DNA from: Streptomyces sp. A3M-1-3
GTDB taxonomy: Bacteria; Actinomycetota; Actinomycetes; Streptomycetales; Streptomycetaceae
NCBI RefSeq assembly: GCF_024213665.1
Contig: NZ_JANAVP010000007.1
Span: forward strand, 186,001-250,000
DNA length: 64,000 nt
Direction of reading: 5' to 3'
The notes under the pieces: generated by a model
What the model was told of the DNA's origin: nothing
Seen by the model: only the letters and a program-made list of their open reading frames with translations
Database searches by the model: none
Part shown: piece after piece, positions 42,944-51,675 of the stretch
Layout: each line of letters begins with the position of its first letter
Numbering within the stretch: the stretch's first letter is position 1
Translations under genes and position numbers: made by a program

Positions 42944-44443
42944 TCAGTGCGCCGCCGGCACATACGGTGCCAGGTCCGCGGCCAGCTCCTCGTGCACCCG
43001 CGCCTTGAGCAGCGTGCCCTCCGGGGTGTGCTCCTCGGAGATCACTTCGCCGTCGGCGTGGGCCCGCGCGATCAGTCCGCCCGCCGTGTACGGCACGAGG
43101 GCCTCGATCTGGACCTGCGGGCGCGGCAGCTCGGAGTCGATCAGCGCGAGCAGCTCATCGATGCCCTGGCCGGTCCTGGCCGATACCGCGATCGCGTGCC
43201 GCTCGGTGCGCAGCAGCCGCTGCAGTACGAGCGGATCGGCGGCGTCCGCCTTGTTGATCACCACGACCTCGGGCACATCGGTCGCGCCCACGTCACGGAT
43301 CACCTCGCGCACGGCGGCCAGCTGCTCCTCCGGAACCGGATGAGAGCCGTCCACCACGTGCAGGATCAGGTCGGACTCGCCGACCTCCTCCATCGTGGAG
43401 CGGAACGCCTCGACCAGGTGGTGCGGCAGATGCCGGACGAACCCGACCGTGTCGGCCAGGGTGTAGCCCCGGCCGCTTGGCGTCTCGGCCCGGCGCACGG
43501 TCGGGTCGAGGGTGGCGAACAGGACGTTGTCCACCAGCACGCCCGCGCCCGTGAGCCGGTTGAGCAGGGAGGACTTGCCGGCGTTGGTGTAACCGGCGAT
43601 CGCGACCGAAGGCACCTTGTTGCGCTTGCGCTCCTGCCGCTTGACCTCGCGGCCGGTCTTCATCTCCGCGATCTCCCGGCGCATCTTCGCCATCTTCTCG
43701 CGGATCCGGCGCCGGTCCGTCTCGATCTTGGTCTCACCGGGACCACGGGTGGCCATACCGCCGCCCGAGGAACCGGAGCCACCGCCACCCATCTGACGGG
43801 AGAGCGACTGACCCCAGCCACGGAGCCTCGGCAGCATGTACTGCATCTGCGCGAGAGCGACCTGCGCCTTGCCCTCTCGGGACTTGGCGTGCTGGGCGAA
43901 GATGTCGAGGATCAGTGCGGTCCGGTCGACCACCTTGACCTTGACGACGTCTTCGAGATGAATCAGCTGGCCGGGGCTCAGCTCACCGTCACACACGACG
44001 GTGTCCGCCCCGGATTCGAGGACGATGTCACGCAGTTCCTGCGCCTTGCCGGATCCGATGTAGGTGGCCGGGTCGGGCTTGTCACGCCGCTGGATGACGC
44101 CGTCGAGCACCAGCGCGCCCGCCGTCTCCGCCAGCGCCGCCAGCTCCGCGAGGGAGTTCTCCGCGTCCTGCATGGTCCCCGAGGTCCAGACACCCACCAG
44201 CACGACGCGCTCGAGGCGCAGCTGCCGGTACTCGACTTCGGTGACGTCCTCGAGTTCGGTGGAGAGGCCGGCCACACGGCGCAGCGCCGCCCGCTCGGAG
44301 CGGTCGAACTGGTCGCCGTCCCGGTCTCCGTCGATCTCTTGGCTCCAGGCGACGTCCTCTTCCATCAGGGCATCGGCCCGAAGGCTCTCGGTGAAGCTCT
44401 GCGCATCCTGCGCGTCCTGGGAAGGGGAAGAAGAGGAGGTCAT
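42944..44443 (-). CDS. hflX: GTPase HflX, ribosome-splitting factor
   Basis: 499-residue HflX, a GTPase that binds 50S subunits and splits stalled ribosomes under stress. The N-terminal HflX domain (YIGSGKAQELRDIV, DGELSPGQLIHLEDVVKVKV, the Gly-rich loop GGGGSGSSGGGMATRGPGE) is followed by the G domain: G1 GYTNAGKSSLLN, G3 DTVGFVRHLP, G4 NKAD, G5 SARTGQG. The first 60 residues are an acidic extension. ATG at 44443 with AGGAACCA before it. Three 10-bp repeats lie about 60 bp upstream. Confidence 0.93.
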   Translation of the reverse strand: MTSSSSPSQDAQDAQSFTESLRADALMEEDVAWSQEIDGDRDGDQFDRSERAALRRVAGLSTELEDVTEVEYRQLRLERVVLVGVWTSGTMQDAENSLAELAALAETAGALVLDGVIQRRDKPDPATYIGSGKAQELRDIVLESGADTVVCDGELSPGQLIHLEDVVKVKVVDRTALILDIFAQHAKSREGKAQVALAQMQYMLPRLRGWGQSLSRQMGGGGSGSSGGGMATRGPGETKIETDRRRIREKMAKMRREIAEMKTGREVKRQERKRNKVPSVAIAGYTNAGKSSLLNRLTGAGVLVDNVLFATLDPTVRRAETPSGRGYTLADTVGFVRHLPHHLVEAFRSTMEEVGESDLILHVVDGSHPVPEEQLAAVREVIRDVGATDVPEVVVINKADAADPLVLQRLLRTERHAIAVSARTGQGIDELLALIDSELPRPQVQIEALVPYTAGGLIARAHADGEVISEEHTPEGTLLKARVHEELAADLAPYVPAAH

Positions 44444-44503
44444 TGGTTCCTAACGTCGATGGAAATCTCGGTCGTCATCACAACGCGTGACGGATCCGGA
44501 AGA

Positions 44504-44533
44504 TTCCCGCAGGTCCCCGCAGGTTCCCGCAGG
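44504..44533. repeat. Three 10-bp tandem repeats upstream of hflX
   Basis: TTCCCGCAGG (44504-44513), TCCCCGCAGG (44514-44523), TTCCCGCAGG (44524-44533); the pattern then fades into TCCCCC. It lies 61-90 bp before the hflX start in a 167-bp intergenic region. Confidence 0.7.
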
Positions 44534-44610
44534 TCCCCCGGGAATCATTCGCCTCGGCAGCGTCGCCGACCGCTTGATAGTGACACGGTGCAGCGAGGGG
44601 CGTCATACGG

Positions 44611-46119
44611 TTATTCCCGCCGTGGCTCCGCCGAACCCGCCGCCGAGCGCTGGGGCGGGGCCATCGGGCCGGGCGGGGTGCTCTTCCAGCCGGGGTGCCC
44701 GGGCATGGCCGGGGTCTTCTGCCCGTACAGCCAGCCCTGGAAGAACCCGGTCAGGTCCCGCCGCGCGACCTGGGACGCCAGCGTCACGAAGTCGGCGGTG
44801 CCGGCTGTCCTGTACCGGTGCTCACGCACCCAGCGCCGCTCCAGTGCCTCGAAGGCGGCCTTCCCGATCTCCTGGCGCAGCGCGTACAGGACCAGCGCGC
44901 TGCCGTCGTAGACGATCGGCCTGAAGAGGCTGATCTTCTGTCCCGGGGCGGGTGCCTTGGGGGCGGCGGGCGGGCCACCTCTCGCGCGCCACGCGTCCGA
45001 ATGCTCGTAGGCCTTGCGCATCCGCGCCTGAAGCGTCCGGTCCGCGGCTCGCTCCTGCGTGAAGAGGGCCTCGTACCAGGTGGCGTGCCCCTCGCTCAGC
45101 CACAGGTCCGACCAGACGCGCGGGGTGACGCTGTTGCCGAACCAGTGGTGGGCCAGCTCATGGACCATGATCGACTCGACGTACCACTCCGGGTACTCGG
45201 GCCGGGTGAACAGCTGCCGCTCGAAGAGGGACAGCGTCTGGGTCTCCAGCGCGAAGCCGGTGTCCGCCTTGGCGATGAGCAGTCCGTACGTCTCGAAGGG
45301 GTAGCGGCCGACCCGCGCCTCCATCCACTTCAGATGGCCCGGTGTCTTCTTCAGCCAACGCTCCAGCACGTCCTTGTCCCCGGCCGGCACCACATCGCGG
45401 ATCCGGAGACCGCCCGGTCCGGTCCGTCGCACGACGGCCGAGCGGCCGATGGACACCTGGGCCAGCTCGGTGGCCATGGGGAAGACGGTCCGGTACGTCC
45501 AGGTGGTGGTCGTATCGCGGCGGACCCGCGCCACCCGCAGACCGTTGGCCACGGCCGTCAGCCCCTCGGGCACGGTGATCCGGAAGGTGAAATACGCCTT
45601 GTCGGACGGGTGGTCGTTGGCCGGGAAGACCCGGTGCCCGGCGTCGGCCTGGTTCGCCATCGCCAGTCCGTCCCCGGTCCGCACCCAGCCGCCGTCCGCC
45701 GCCCCGGCCGGGTCGCTGGTGTGCCGGACGGTGATCGAGAACGGCACGCCGTCGGCCAGGGTGTGGGCGGGGGTGACGACCACGTCCTCGCCCGCGCCGG
45801 CGAACGTGGCGGCGAATCCGTTCACCGTGACGGCGCGGACGGTGCCGTGCGCGAAGTCGAGATTGATCCGCTCGAGCCGGTCGGTGGCCACGGCGTCGAT
45901 CTTCGTGACGGCATCCAGCGGCTTGGTGTTGCTGCCGTGGTACGTGAAGGCGATGTCGTACGAGCGGACGTCGTAGCCGGGGTTGCCCAGGTGCGGGAAG
46001 AGCGGATCGCCGATACCGAGCGGCGCGGGTGGGGGAAGGGCCGCGCCGAGAAGAAGGGCGGCCGAGGCGGCGGCCAGCAGGGCGGCACGCACGCGGCGGG
46101 AGCGGGAGGTCAGCTGCAT
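44611..46119 (-). CDS. Secreted M1-family zinc metallopeptidase
   Basis: 502-residue exported peptidase. The signal peptide (MQLTSRSRRVRAALLAAASA, hydrophobic core to about residue 28) precedes an M1 N-terminal beta domain. The catalytic part has FALETQTLSLF in place of GxMEN, then the zinc site HELAHHW with the third ligand Glu 18 residues later (LSEGHATWYEAL). A catalytic Tyr is likely in PIVYDGSALVLYAL. Shorter than full M1 aminopeptidases because the long helical C-terminal domain is missing; this is usual for the actinobacterial secreted group. ATG at 46119. Confidence 0.87.
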   Translation of the reverse strand: MQLTSRSRRVRAALLAAASAALLLGAALPPPAPLGIGDPLFPHLGNPGYDVRSYDIAFTYHGSNTKPLDAVTKIDAVATDRLERINLDFAHGTVRAVTVNGFAATFAGAGEDVVVTPAHTLADGVPFSITVRHTSDPAGAADGGWVRTGDGLAMANQADAGHRVFPANDHPSDKAYFTFRITVPEGLTAVANGLRVARVRRDTTTTWTYRTVFPMATELAQVSIGRSAVVRRTGPGGLRIRDVVPAGDKDVLERWLKKTPGHLKWMEARVGRYPFETYGLLIAKADTGFALETQTLSLFERQLFTRPEYPEWYVESIMVHELAHHWFGNSVTPRVWSDLWLSEGHATWYEALFTQERAADRTLQARMRKAYEHSDAWRARGGPPAAPKAPAPGQKISLFRPIVYDGSALVLYALRQEIGKAAFEALERRWVREHRYRTAGTADFVTLASQVARRDLTGFFQGWLYGQKTPAMPGHPGWKSTPPGPMAPPQRSAAGSAEPRRE

Positions 46120-46220
46120 GCACCACCGCTACCAGCGCCCGCCCCGGACTCGGCGACGGCGCGCGTTCCGCACACCCGAACGAGGTGAGACACCCCCTCC
46201 GGACACCCCTCCCGATACCC

Positions 46221-48368
46221 CTAAGCGGTGGCCGGATGCTGGGCGCGGCTCACGTCGTACACGCCCGGCACGTCGCGCATCGCGCGCATCAGCGCGGGCA
46301 GCCCTGCGGCGTCCGGGAGTTGCAGGGTGTAGGTGTGCCGGACGCGCTGTTCGGTGGGCGGTTCGACGGTGGCGGAGACGATCGCCGCGCCCTCCCTGGC
46401 GATGGCCTCGGTCAGGTCGGCGAGCAGGTGCGCGCGGCCGAACGATTCGGCGACCAGGCTGACCCGGCAGTCCGCGGTCGCCCGCCAGCGGACCCCGACC
46501 GGGGCCCGTCCGGCGGCCTCCATCCGGGCCACGGCGGCGCATTCGGCGCGGTGCACGGTGACCACCCCGCCGCGTACCGCGAAGCCGGTGACCGCGTCGG
46601 GCGGCACCGGCGTACAGCAGCCGGCGAGCCGTACGGTCGCGTCCGGCAGGTCGGCGACGGCGTTGGCCTCGGTCCGCCGGACGGCACTCAGCGTGGCGGC
46701 GGCCGGGCGGGGCGCGGCGGTCGGGACTTTCACGGCCTCGGGATGGGCCGCGAGCCAGCCGGTGATGGCGATCCGGGCGGCGGGCGTACGGGCGTGATCG
46801 AGCCACTCCGGTGAGGGGCCGGAGGTCGCGTCCTGCGCGAGCAGCAGTTGTACGGTGTCGCCGTCGCTCAGGCCGGTGCCCAGGGTCGCCAGACGTCCGT
46901 TGACGCGCGCCCCGATGCATGCGTGGGCCGCCTCGCCGTGCTGGGCGTACGCCGCGTCCACGCAGCTCGCGCCGGCGGGAAGGCCGAGCCTGCCGCCGTC
47001 GGAGTGGAAGACGGTGATCTCCCGGTCCTCGGACAGGTCTTGGCGCAGCGAGCTCCAGAACGTGTCCGGGTCGGGGGCTGACTGCTGCCAGGCGAGGAGC
47101 CGGGAGAGCCAGCCGGGCCGGGTGGGGTCGGCGCGCTCTCCGTCGGCACGCTCCCCATCGGCACGCTCGCCGTCGGCGCGCTCCTCGTGCGCTTCGGGGC
47201 CGCCCCCGTCGGCCGGGTCGCCGCCGCCCTCGGCGGGTGCGTACGGATTGCCGAGCGCGATGACGCCCGCCTCGGCGACCTTGTGCATCTGGTGGGTGCG
47301 GATGAGGACTTCGGCCACAGCGCCGTCGGGGCCGGCGACCGCCGTGTGAAGCGACTGGTACAGGTTGAACTTGGGGACGGCGATGAAGTCCTTGAACTCC
47401 GAGATCACCGGGGTGAAGCAGGTGTGCAGTTCGCCGAGGACCCCGTAGCAGTCTGCGTCCTCACCGACCAGGACGAGCAGCCGCCCGAAATCGGAACCGC
47501 GCAGCTCGCCCCGCCGTAGCCGGATCCGGTGGAGGGAGACGAAGTGCCGGGGACGGATGAGCACTTCGGCCGGGAGACCGGCCTCTTTGAGCACCGACGT
47601 CACCTCCTCCGCGATGGCGGGGAGGGGGTCCTCGTGCCCGGCGTGGGCGGCGATGAGGGCGCGGGTGTGCTCGTACTCCTCGGGGTGCAGGATCGCGAAG
47701 ACGAGATCCTCGAGCTCGGTCTTCAGGGCCTGTACGCCGAGCCGTTCGGCCAGCGGGATCAGGACGTCCCGGGTGACCTTGGCGATCCTCGCCTGTTTCT
47801 CGGGCCGCATCACCCCGAGCGTGCGCATGTTGTGCAGCCGGTCCGCGAGCTTGATCGACATGACCCGGACGTCGTTGCCGGTGGCGACGAGCATCTTGCG
47901 GAAGGTCTCCGGCTCGGCGGCGGCCCCGTAGTCGACCTTTTCCAGCTTCGTGACCCCGTCGACGAGGTAGCAGACCTCTTCACCGAACTCCGCCCGTACC
48001 TGATCGAGCGTCACCTCGGTGTCCTCGACCGTGTCGTGGAGGAGGGACGCGGTCAAGGTCGTGGTCTCCGCGCCGAGTTCGGCGAGGATCAGCGTGACGG
48101 CGAGCGGATGGGTGATGTACGGCTCGCCGCTCTTGCGCATCTGGCCGCGGTGCGACGACTCGGCCAGCACATAGGCCCGGTGCAGTACGGCGAGATCCGC
48201 GTCGGGGTGGTGGGCGCGGTGGGCGTCGGCGACATGGCCGATCGCGTCCGGAAGCCGGTCGCGGCCCGCCGGCCCGAGCAGAGCGGCGCGGCCCAGCCTG
48301 CGGAGGTCGATCCGGGGACGGGCGCGTCTGCGACTGTGCGCGTCGGGGTTCGTGGCCTCTGCACTCAT
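46221..48368 (-). CDS. RelA/SpoT-family (p)ppGpp synthetase/hydrolase, RshA type
   Basis: 715-residue long RSH protein controlling the stringent response. The HD hydrolase domain keeps its metal ligands (SGEPYITHPLAV, LLHDTVEDTEVT, KLADRLHNMRTL). The synthetase domain follows (RPRHFVSLHRIRLRRGELRG, DCYGVLGELHTCFTPVISEF, KDFIAVPKFNLYQSLHT, EVLIRTHQMHKVAE). It is diverged: the usual RPKH Lys is Arg, and the Arg of the ALRV-type strand appears to be Leu. A linker with four ERADG-type repeats leads to a TGS domain, a zinc-finger-like CC region and an ACT domain. ATG at 48368 with GGAGG. In S. coelicolor the second long RSH, RshA, maps near hflX and dapF. Confidence 0.87.
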   Translation of the reverse strand: MSAEATNPDAHSRRRARPRIDLRRLGRAALLGPAGRDRLPDAIGHVADAHRAHHPDADLAVLHRAYVLAESSHRGQMRKSGEPYITHPLAVTLILAELGAETTTLTASLLHDTVEDTEVTLDQVRAEFGEEVCYLVDGVTKLEKVDYGAAAEPETFRKMLVATGNDVRVMSIKLADRLHNMRTLGVMRPEKQARIAKVTRDVLIPLAERLGVQALKTELEDLVFAILHPEEYEHTRALIAAHAGHEDPLPAIAEEVTSVLKEAGLPAEVLIRPRHFVSLHRIRLRRGELRGSDFGRLLVLVGEDADCYGVLGELHTCFTPVISEFKDFIAVPKFNLYQSLHTAVAGPDGAVAEVLIRTHQMHKVAEAGVIALGNPYAPAEGGGDPADGGGPEAHEERADGERADGERADGERADPTRPGWLSRLLAWQQSAPDPDTFWSSLRQDLSEDREITVFHSDGGRLGLPAGASCVDAAYAQHGEAAHACIGARVNGRLATLGTGLSDGDTVQLLLAQDATSGPSPEWLDHARTPAARIAITGWLAAHPEAVKVPTAAPRPAAATLSAVRRTEANAVADLPDATVRLAGCCTPVPPDAVTGFAVRGGVVTVHRAECAAVARMEAAGRAPVGVRWRATADCRVSLVAESFGRAHLLADLTEAIAREGAAIVSATVEPPTEQRVRHTYTLQLPDAAGLPALMRAMRDVPGVYDVSRAQHPATA

Positions 48369-48508
48369 GGGCACCTCCGGCAGCATCGACCGGCGGTGGG
48401 CGGGCGGCGATGTGCCCTCCGGACCGGTGCTTGATGCTACCGACCCCACCACGTGGCGCAGTCCGGCTCTCGCTCAGCGTGAACCGGATCACCCATTCGA
48501 GCGAAGCC

Positions 48509-49390
48509 CTAGCGGACAGCCGTTTCGGTTGACGCGAACCAGGCCGCGTCGATCGAGCCCTCGGCGACGATCACGGCGGGACCGGTCATCTCGACCGTGC
48601 CGTCCGGCAGCTCAGTGATCACCAGGGTGCCTCCGGGCACGTCCACCGTGTACGTGACGGGGGCGCCGGTCACCGCGGGGTCGGCGCCGTCCCGGCGGGC
48701 CGCGGCGACGGCGACGGCGCAGGCGCCCGTGCCGCAGGAGCGGGTTTCGCCGGATCCTCGCTCGTGGACACGCATGGCGACATGGTTCGGTCCCCGGTCG
48801 GCGACGAACTCGATGTTCACGCCGTCCGGGTAGACGGCGGCGGGGCTGAAGGGCGGCACGGAGAGCAGGTCGCCGGCGTGCTCCAGGTCGTCGACGAAGG
48901 CGACGGCGTGCGGGTTGCCCAGGTTGACGTTGAGGGCGGGCCAGCTGCGGCCGCCGACGGTCACGGTGACGCCGTCGCCGGGGAGCACGGCCTTGCCCAT
49001 CGCGACGGTGACGTCACCTTCCTCGGCGATGTGCACCCGCTTGACCCCGGACCGGGTCGCGATGGGAACGTCTCCCGCGCTCACCAGGCCGGCGTGCTGG
49101 AGGTAGCGGGCGAATACCCGGGTTCCGTTGCCGCACATCTCGGCGATGGAGCCGTCGCCGTTGCGGTAGTCCATGAACCACTCGGCCTCGCCGGCCATCG
49201 CCCTCGCCTCCGGGTGCGCGGCGGATCGTACGACGTGCAGCACCCCGTCGCCGCCGATGCCGGCCCGGCGGTCACAGACCCGGGCGACGAGCGACTCGGG
49301 CAGGTCGACGGTGTTGTGCGGGTCGGGGACGATCACGAAGTCGTTCTCGGTGCCGTGGCCCTTGAGGAAGGCGATCTGCGAGGTGGTCAC
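48509..49390 (-). CDS. dapF: Diaminopimelate epimerase
   Basis: 293-residue DapF, interconverting LL- and meso-diaminopimelate for lysine and cell-wall synthesis. The two catalytic Cys are in AEMCGNGTRVFARYL and RSCGTGACAVAVAA; FLKGHGTENDFVIV opens the protein and NLGNPHAVAFVDD lies between. Its two alpha/beta halves mirror each other, as usual. The GTG at 49390 is preferred over an ATG five codons upstream, on family length; the ribosome site is weak for both. Confidence 0.93.
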   Translation of the reverse strand: MTTSQIAFLKGHGTENDFVIVPDPHNTVDLPESLVARVCDRRAGIGGDGVLHVVRSAAHPEARAMAGEAEWFMDYRNGDGSIAEMCGNGTRVFARYLQHAGLVSAGDVPIATRSGVKRVHIAEEGDVTVAMGKAVLPGDGVTVTVGGRSWPALNVNLGNPHAVAFVDDLEHAGDLLSVPPFSPAAVYPDGVNIEFVADRGPNHVAMRVHERGSGETRSCGTGACAVAVAAARRDGADPAVTGAPVTYTVDVPGGTLVITELPDGTVEMTGPAVIVAEGSIDAAWFASTETAVR

Positions 49391-49449
49391 GCGCCCATCG
49401 TACAAAGCAGCGCCGACCGAAACGGCAGCGGCGGGGGGAGCGGCGGCGG

Positions 49450-49884
49450 TCAGCGGAGCCGGGCCACGCGCCAGACGGAGAGCACGGCCACGGCGAGGAC
49501 GACGGTGGCGTACAGCGCGATCACCCGCCAGTCGCGGCGCTCGCCGGAACCTCTGGCGGGCAGTCCGGGCCAGGTGTGGCCGACCTTCCGGGCGGCCATC
49601 ATGCCCCAGCCGGCCGCGCAGCAGCTGATCAGCAGTCCCAGCATGGCCACGACGGCTCCGCCGTCGCCGAACTCGAAGGCGAGGGGGAACGCGAACATCA
49701 GCGACCCCACCGCGGCGAGCATCACGATCGGGGCGAGTTGCCAGATCCGCAGGCGCCGCTGCGGGCGCAGCTCGACCTCGAACTCGGGCGCCGGCTCGTC
49801 GTGCTCCGGCCCGTCCGGGCTCAGTCGAGCCGCCTCTTCAGGCGGTCCCTGATCTGTGTCGCGAGGGCCGGCCTCCATCGCCAC
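49450..49884 (-). CDS. Small membrane protein of unknown function
   Basis: 144-residue protein: about 45 acidic N-terminal residues, a tandem pair of membrane helices (APIVMLAAVGSLMFAFPL; GGAVVAMLGLLISCCAAGW) and a third near the C-terminus (VIALYATVVLAVAVLSVW). I do not recognise the family. The GTG at 49884 follows GGGAGG; an ATG two codons inside is an alternative. It lies between miaA and dapF on the same strand. Confidence 0.6.
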   Translation of the reverse strand: MAMEAGPRDTDQGPPEEAARLSPDGPEHDEPAPEFEVELRPQRRLRIWQLAPIVMLAAVGSLMFAFPLAFEFGDGGAVVAMLGLLISCCAAGWGMMAARKVGHTWPGLPARGSGERRDWRVIALYATVVLAVAVLSVWRVARLR

Positions 49885-49985
49885 GCGCCCTCCCAACTCG
49901 GACTTCACTGGTCGATCGAAGCTCGATGATGGCACGCTCGCGGGCGCCTGATTGACGACCGGAGCGTCCCGATGCCATCACGTGA

Positions 49986-50924
49986 TCAGGCTGTAACCGC
50001 TCGTTCGACCAACGTCTGCGCGAGCCCGGGGAGTTCCCTGCGGTCCGCGGCCGCTCCGCTGAGCCAGTGCACCCGCGGGTCGCGCCGGAACCAGGAGTCC
50101 TGGCGGCGCGCGAAGCGTTTGGTGGCGCGTACGGTCTCTGCGCGCGCCTCCTCCTGCGTGCACTCCCCCGCGAGCGCCGCGAGAACCTGCTGGTAGCCGA
50201 GCGCGCGCGCGGCCGTACGCCCCTCCCGGAGTCCGTGCGCCTCCAGCGTGCGCACCTCGTCCACCAGGCCCGCCTCCCACATGCGGTCGACCCGGAGGGT
50301 GATCCGCTCGTCGAGTTCGGGCCGGGCGACGTCGACGCCGATCTGGACGGTGTCGTACACGGAGTCGTGGCCCGGCAGGTTGGCGGTGAAAGGACGGCCG
50401 GTGATCTCGATCACCTCCAGGGCGCGGACAATGCGGCGGCCGTTGCTGGGCAGGATGACCTGCCCGGCCGCCGGGTCCGCGGCGGCCAGCCGGGCGTGCA
50501 GCGCACCGGGCCCGCGCAGCGTCAGCTCCTCCTCCAGCCGGGCGCGTACGGCCGGGTCGGTGCCGGGGAACTCGAGGGCGTCGATGGCCCCGCGTACGTA
50601 CAGTCCGGAGCCGCCGACCAGGACGGGCGTACGGCCCGCCGCCAGCAGCCGGTCGATCTCGGCCCTGGCGAGCCGCTGGTACTCGGCGACGCTCGCCGCC
50701 TCGGTGACGTCCCAGATGTCCAGGAGGTGGTGCGGGATGCCGCCGCGTTCCTCGGGCGTCAGCTTGGCGGTGCCGATGTCCATCCCCCGGTAGAGCTGCA
50801 TGGAGTCGGCATTGACGACCTCACCGCCGAAGTGCTGGGCCAGGGCGACACCCAGATCGGACTTTCCGGCCGCCGTCGGACCGACGACGGCGATGACCCG
50901 CGGTGCGGGAGCTGCGCTTTTCAC
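49986..50924 (-). CDS. miaA: tRNA dimethylallyltransferase
   Basis: 312-residue MiaA, transferring a dimethylallyl group to A37 of tRNAs reading UNN codons. P-loop VVGPTAAGKSDLGVAL, catalytic Asp in NADSMQLYRGMDIGTAKL, prenyl-site GGSGLYVRGAIDAL, and the C-terminal swinging-domain ARALGYQQVLAALAGE with RRQDSWFRRDPRVHWL. The GTG at 50924 gives a standard N-terminus. miaB, the next step of A37 modification, lies 1.6 kb away on the same strand. Confidence 0.94.
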   Translation of the reverse strand: MKSAAPAPRVIAVVGPTAAGKSDLGVALAQHFGGEVVNADSMQLYRGMDIGTAKLTPEERGGIPHHLLDIWDVTEAASVAEYQRLARAEIDRLLAAGRTPVLVGGSGLYVRGAIDALEFPGTDPAVRARLEEELTLRGPGALHARLAAADPAAGQVILPSNGRRIVRALEVIEITGRPFTANLPGHDSVYDTVQIGVDVARPELDERITLRVDRMWEAGLVDEVRTLEAHGLREGRTAARALGYQQVLAALAGECTQEEARAETVRATKRFARRQDSWFRRDPRVHWLSGAAADRRELPGLAQTLVERAVTA

Positions 50925-51107
50925 CGACCCAGTCTCGCAAACCCCGTCGGCCGTCCCCGAACGAGTTACGTGACGGCACACGGCCGGGGTCGTTGCCTGT
51001 TGCGAGGTTCCGGCCGCCGGTTTACGGACCGGCTGCCTCCGGGCGACGCAATGAGGCGCTCCGGGCGGCGCGGGATTTCGCCCACACGAGTAAGGTATGG
51101 AGTAGAT

Positions 51108-51326
51108 ATGGGCGTTTTTGCACGGTTTCGTCGGAAATCTGAGGCGTCAACCGAGGAGGCAGTGACGGCCACTCCGACGGCGGACGGGGCTGAGGCCACG
51201 GGGGCCGGGACGGAGGCCGAGGACTCGGGGAAGGCCGAAGCCGCCGCTGAGGGAGTCGAGATCCCCAAGCAGCAGTCGGCAGACGAAGCGGCGGACAGCG
51301 AGACCGGCGAAGGCGCCCGCAAGTAG
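51108..51326 (+). CDS. Small acidic protein of unknown function
   Basis: 72-residue protein, MGVFARFRRKSEASTEEAVT then a Glu/Ala/Gly/Asp-rich, probably disordered tail. The ATG at 51108 has GGAG 5 nt upstream. It is followed 32 bp later by an antitoxin-like gene with a similar MG-hydrophobic start, so the two are probably co-transcribed. No function can be assigned. Confidence 0.6.
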   Translation: MGVFARFRRKSEASTEEAVTATPTADGAEATGAGTEAEDSGKAEAAAEGVEIPKQQSADEAADSETGEGARK

Positions 51327-51358
51327 AAACGAAGAACCGTGTCAGGAGAAGGTGACCC

Positions 51359-51610
51359 ATGGGCCTGCTGGACACACTGAAGGCCAAACTCGCCCCGGCG
51401 AAGGACAAGGTCGGTGACCTCGCGCAGCAGCACGGGGGAAAGATCGAGCACGGGCTGGACAAGGCCGCGAGGACGGTCGACTCCAAGACCAAGGGCAAGT
51501 ACAGCAGCCAGATCGCGACCGGTACGGGCAAGGCGAAGCACGCGCTGGACCGGCTCGCGCACAAGGAGGGCGACGAGGGCGGCGGAACCACCCCTCCCGC
51601 CACGTTCTGA
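51359..51610 (+). CDS. MT0933/Rv0909-type antitoxin-like protein
   Basis: 83-residue helical, Lys/Asp-rich protein: MGLLDTLKAKLAPAKDKVGD, LAQQHGGKIEHGLDKAARTV, SKTKGKYSSQIATGTGKAKHALDRL. This is the pattern of the MT0933-like antitoxin family (Rv0909 group). No RelE/Rv0910-type toxin gene adjoins it, so it is an orphan here and may have another role. ATG start after AGGAG. Confidence 0.75.
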   Translation: MGLLDTLKAKLAPAKDKVGDLAQQHGGKIEHGLDKAARTVDSKTKGKYSSQIATGTGKAKHALDRLAHKEGDEGGGTTPPATF

Positions 51611-51629
51611 GTCCATTGGGTGGCCGACC

Positions 51630-51668
51630 GGGGACGGCCGTGGGGCATCGCGCCCGACGGCCGCCCCC
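51630..51668. terminator. Terminator between antitoxin-like gene and dioxygenase-like gene
   Basis: Arms 51630-51646 and 51652-51668 (GGGG-A-CGGCCGT-G-GGGC with GCCC-G-ACGGCCG-C-CCCC) pair with two mismatches around a 5-nt loop, between convergent stops at 51610 and 51676. Confidence 0.65.
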
Positions 51669-51675
51669 GCCGTCG

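Noticed and set aside
42944..44443. Long forward open frame opposite hflX
   Set aside because: It is a mirror frame of HflX with Arg/Leu/Gly bias and no domain. HflX on the minus strand shows all GTPase motifs.
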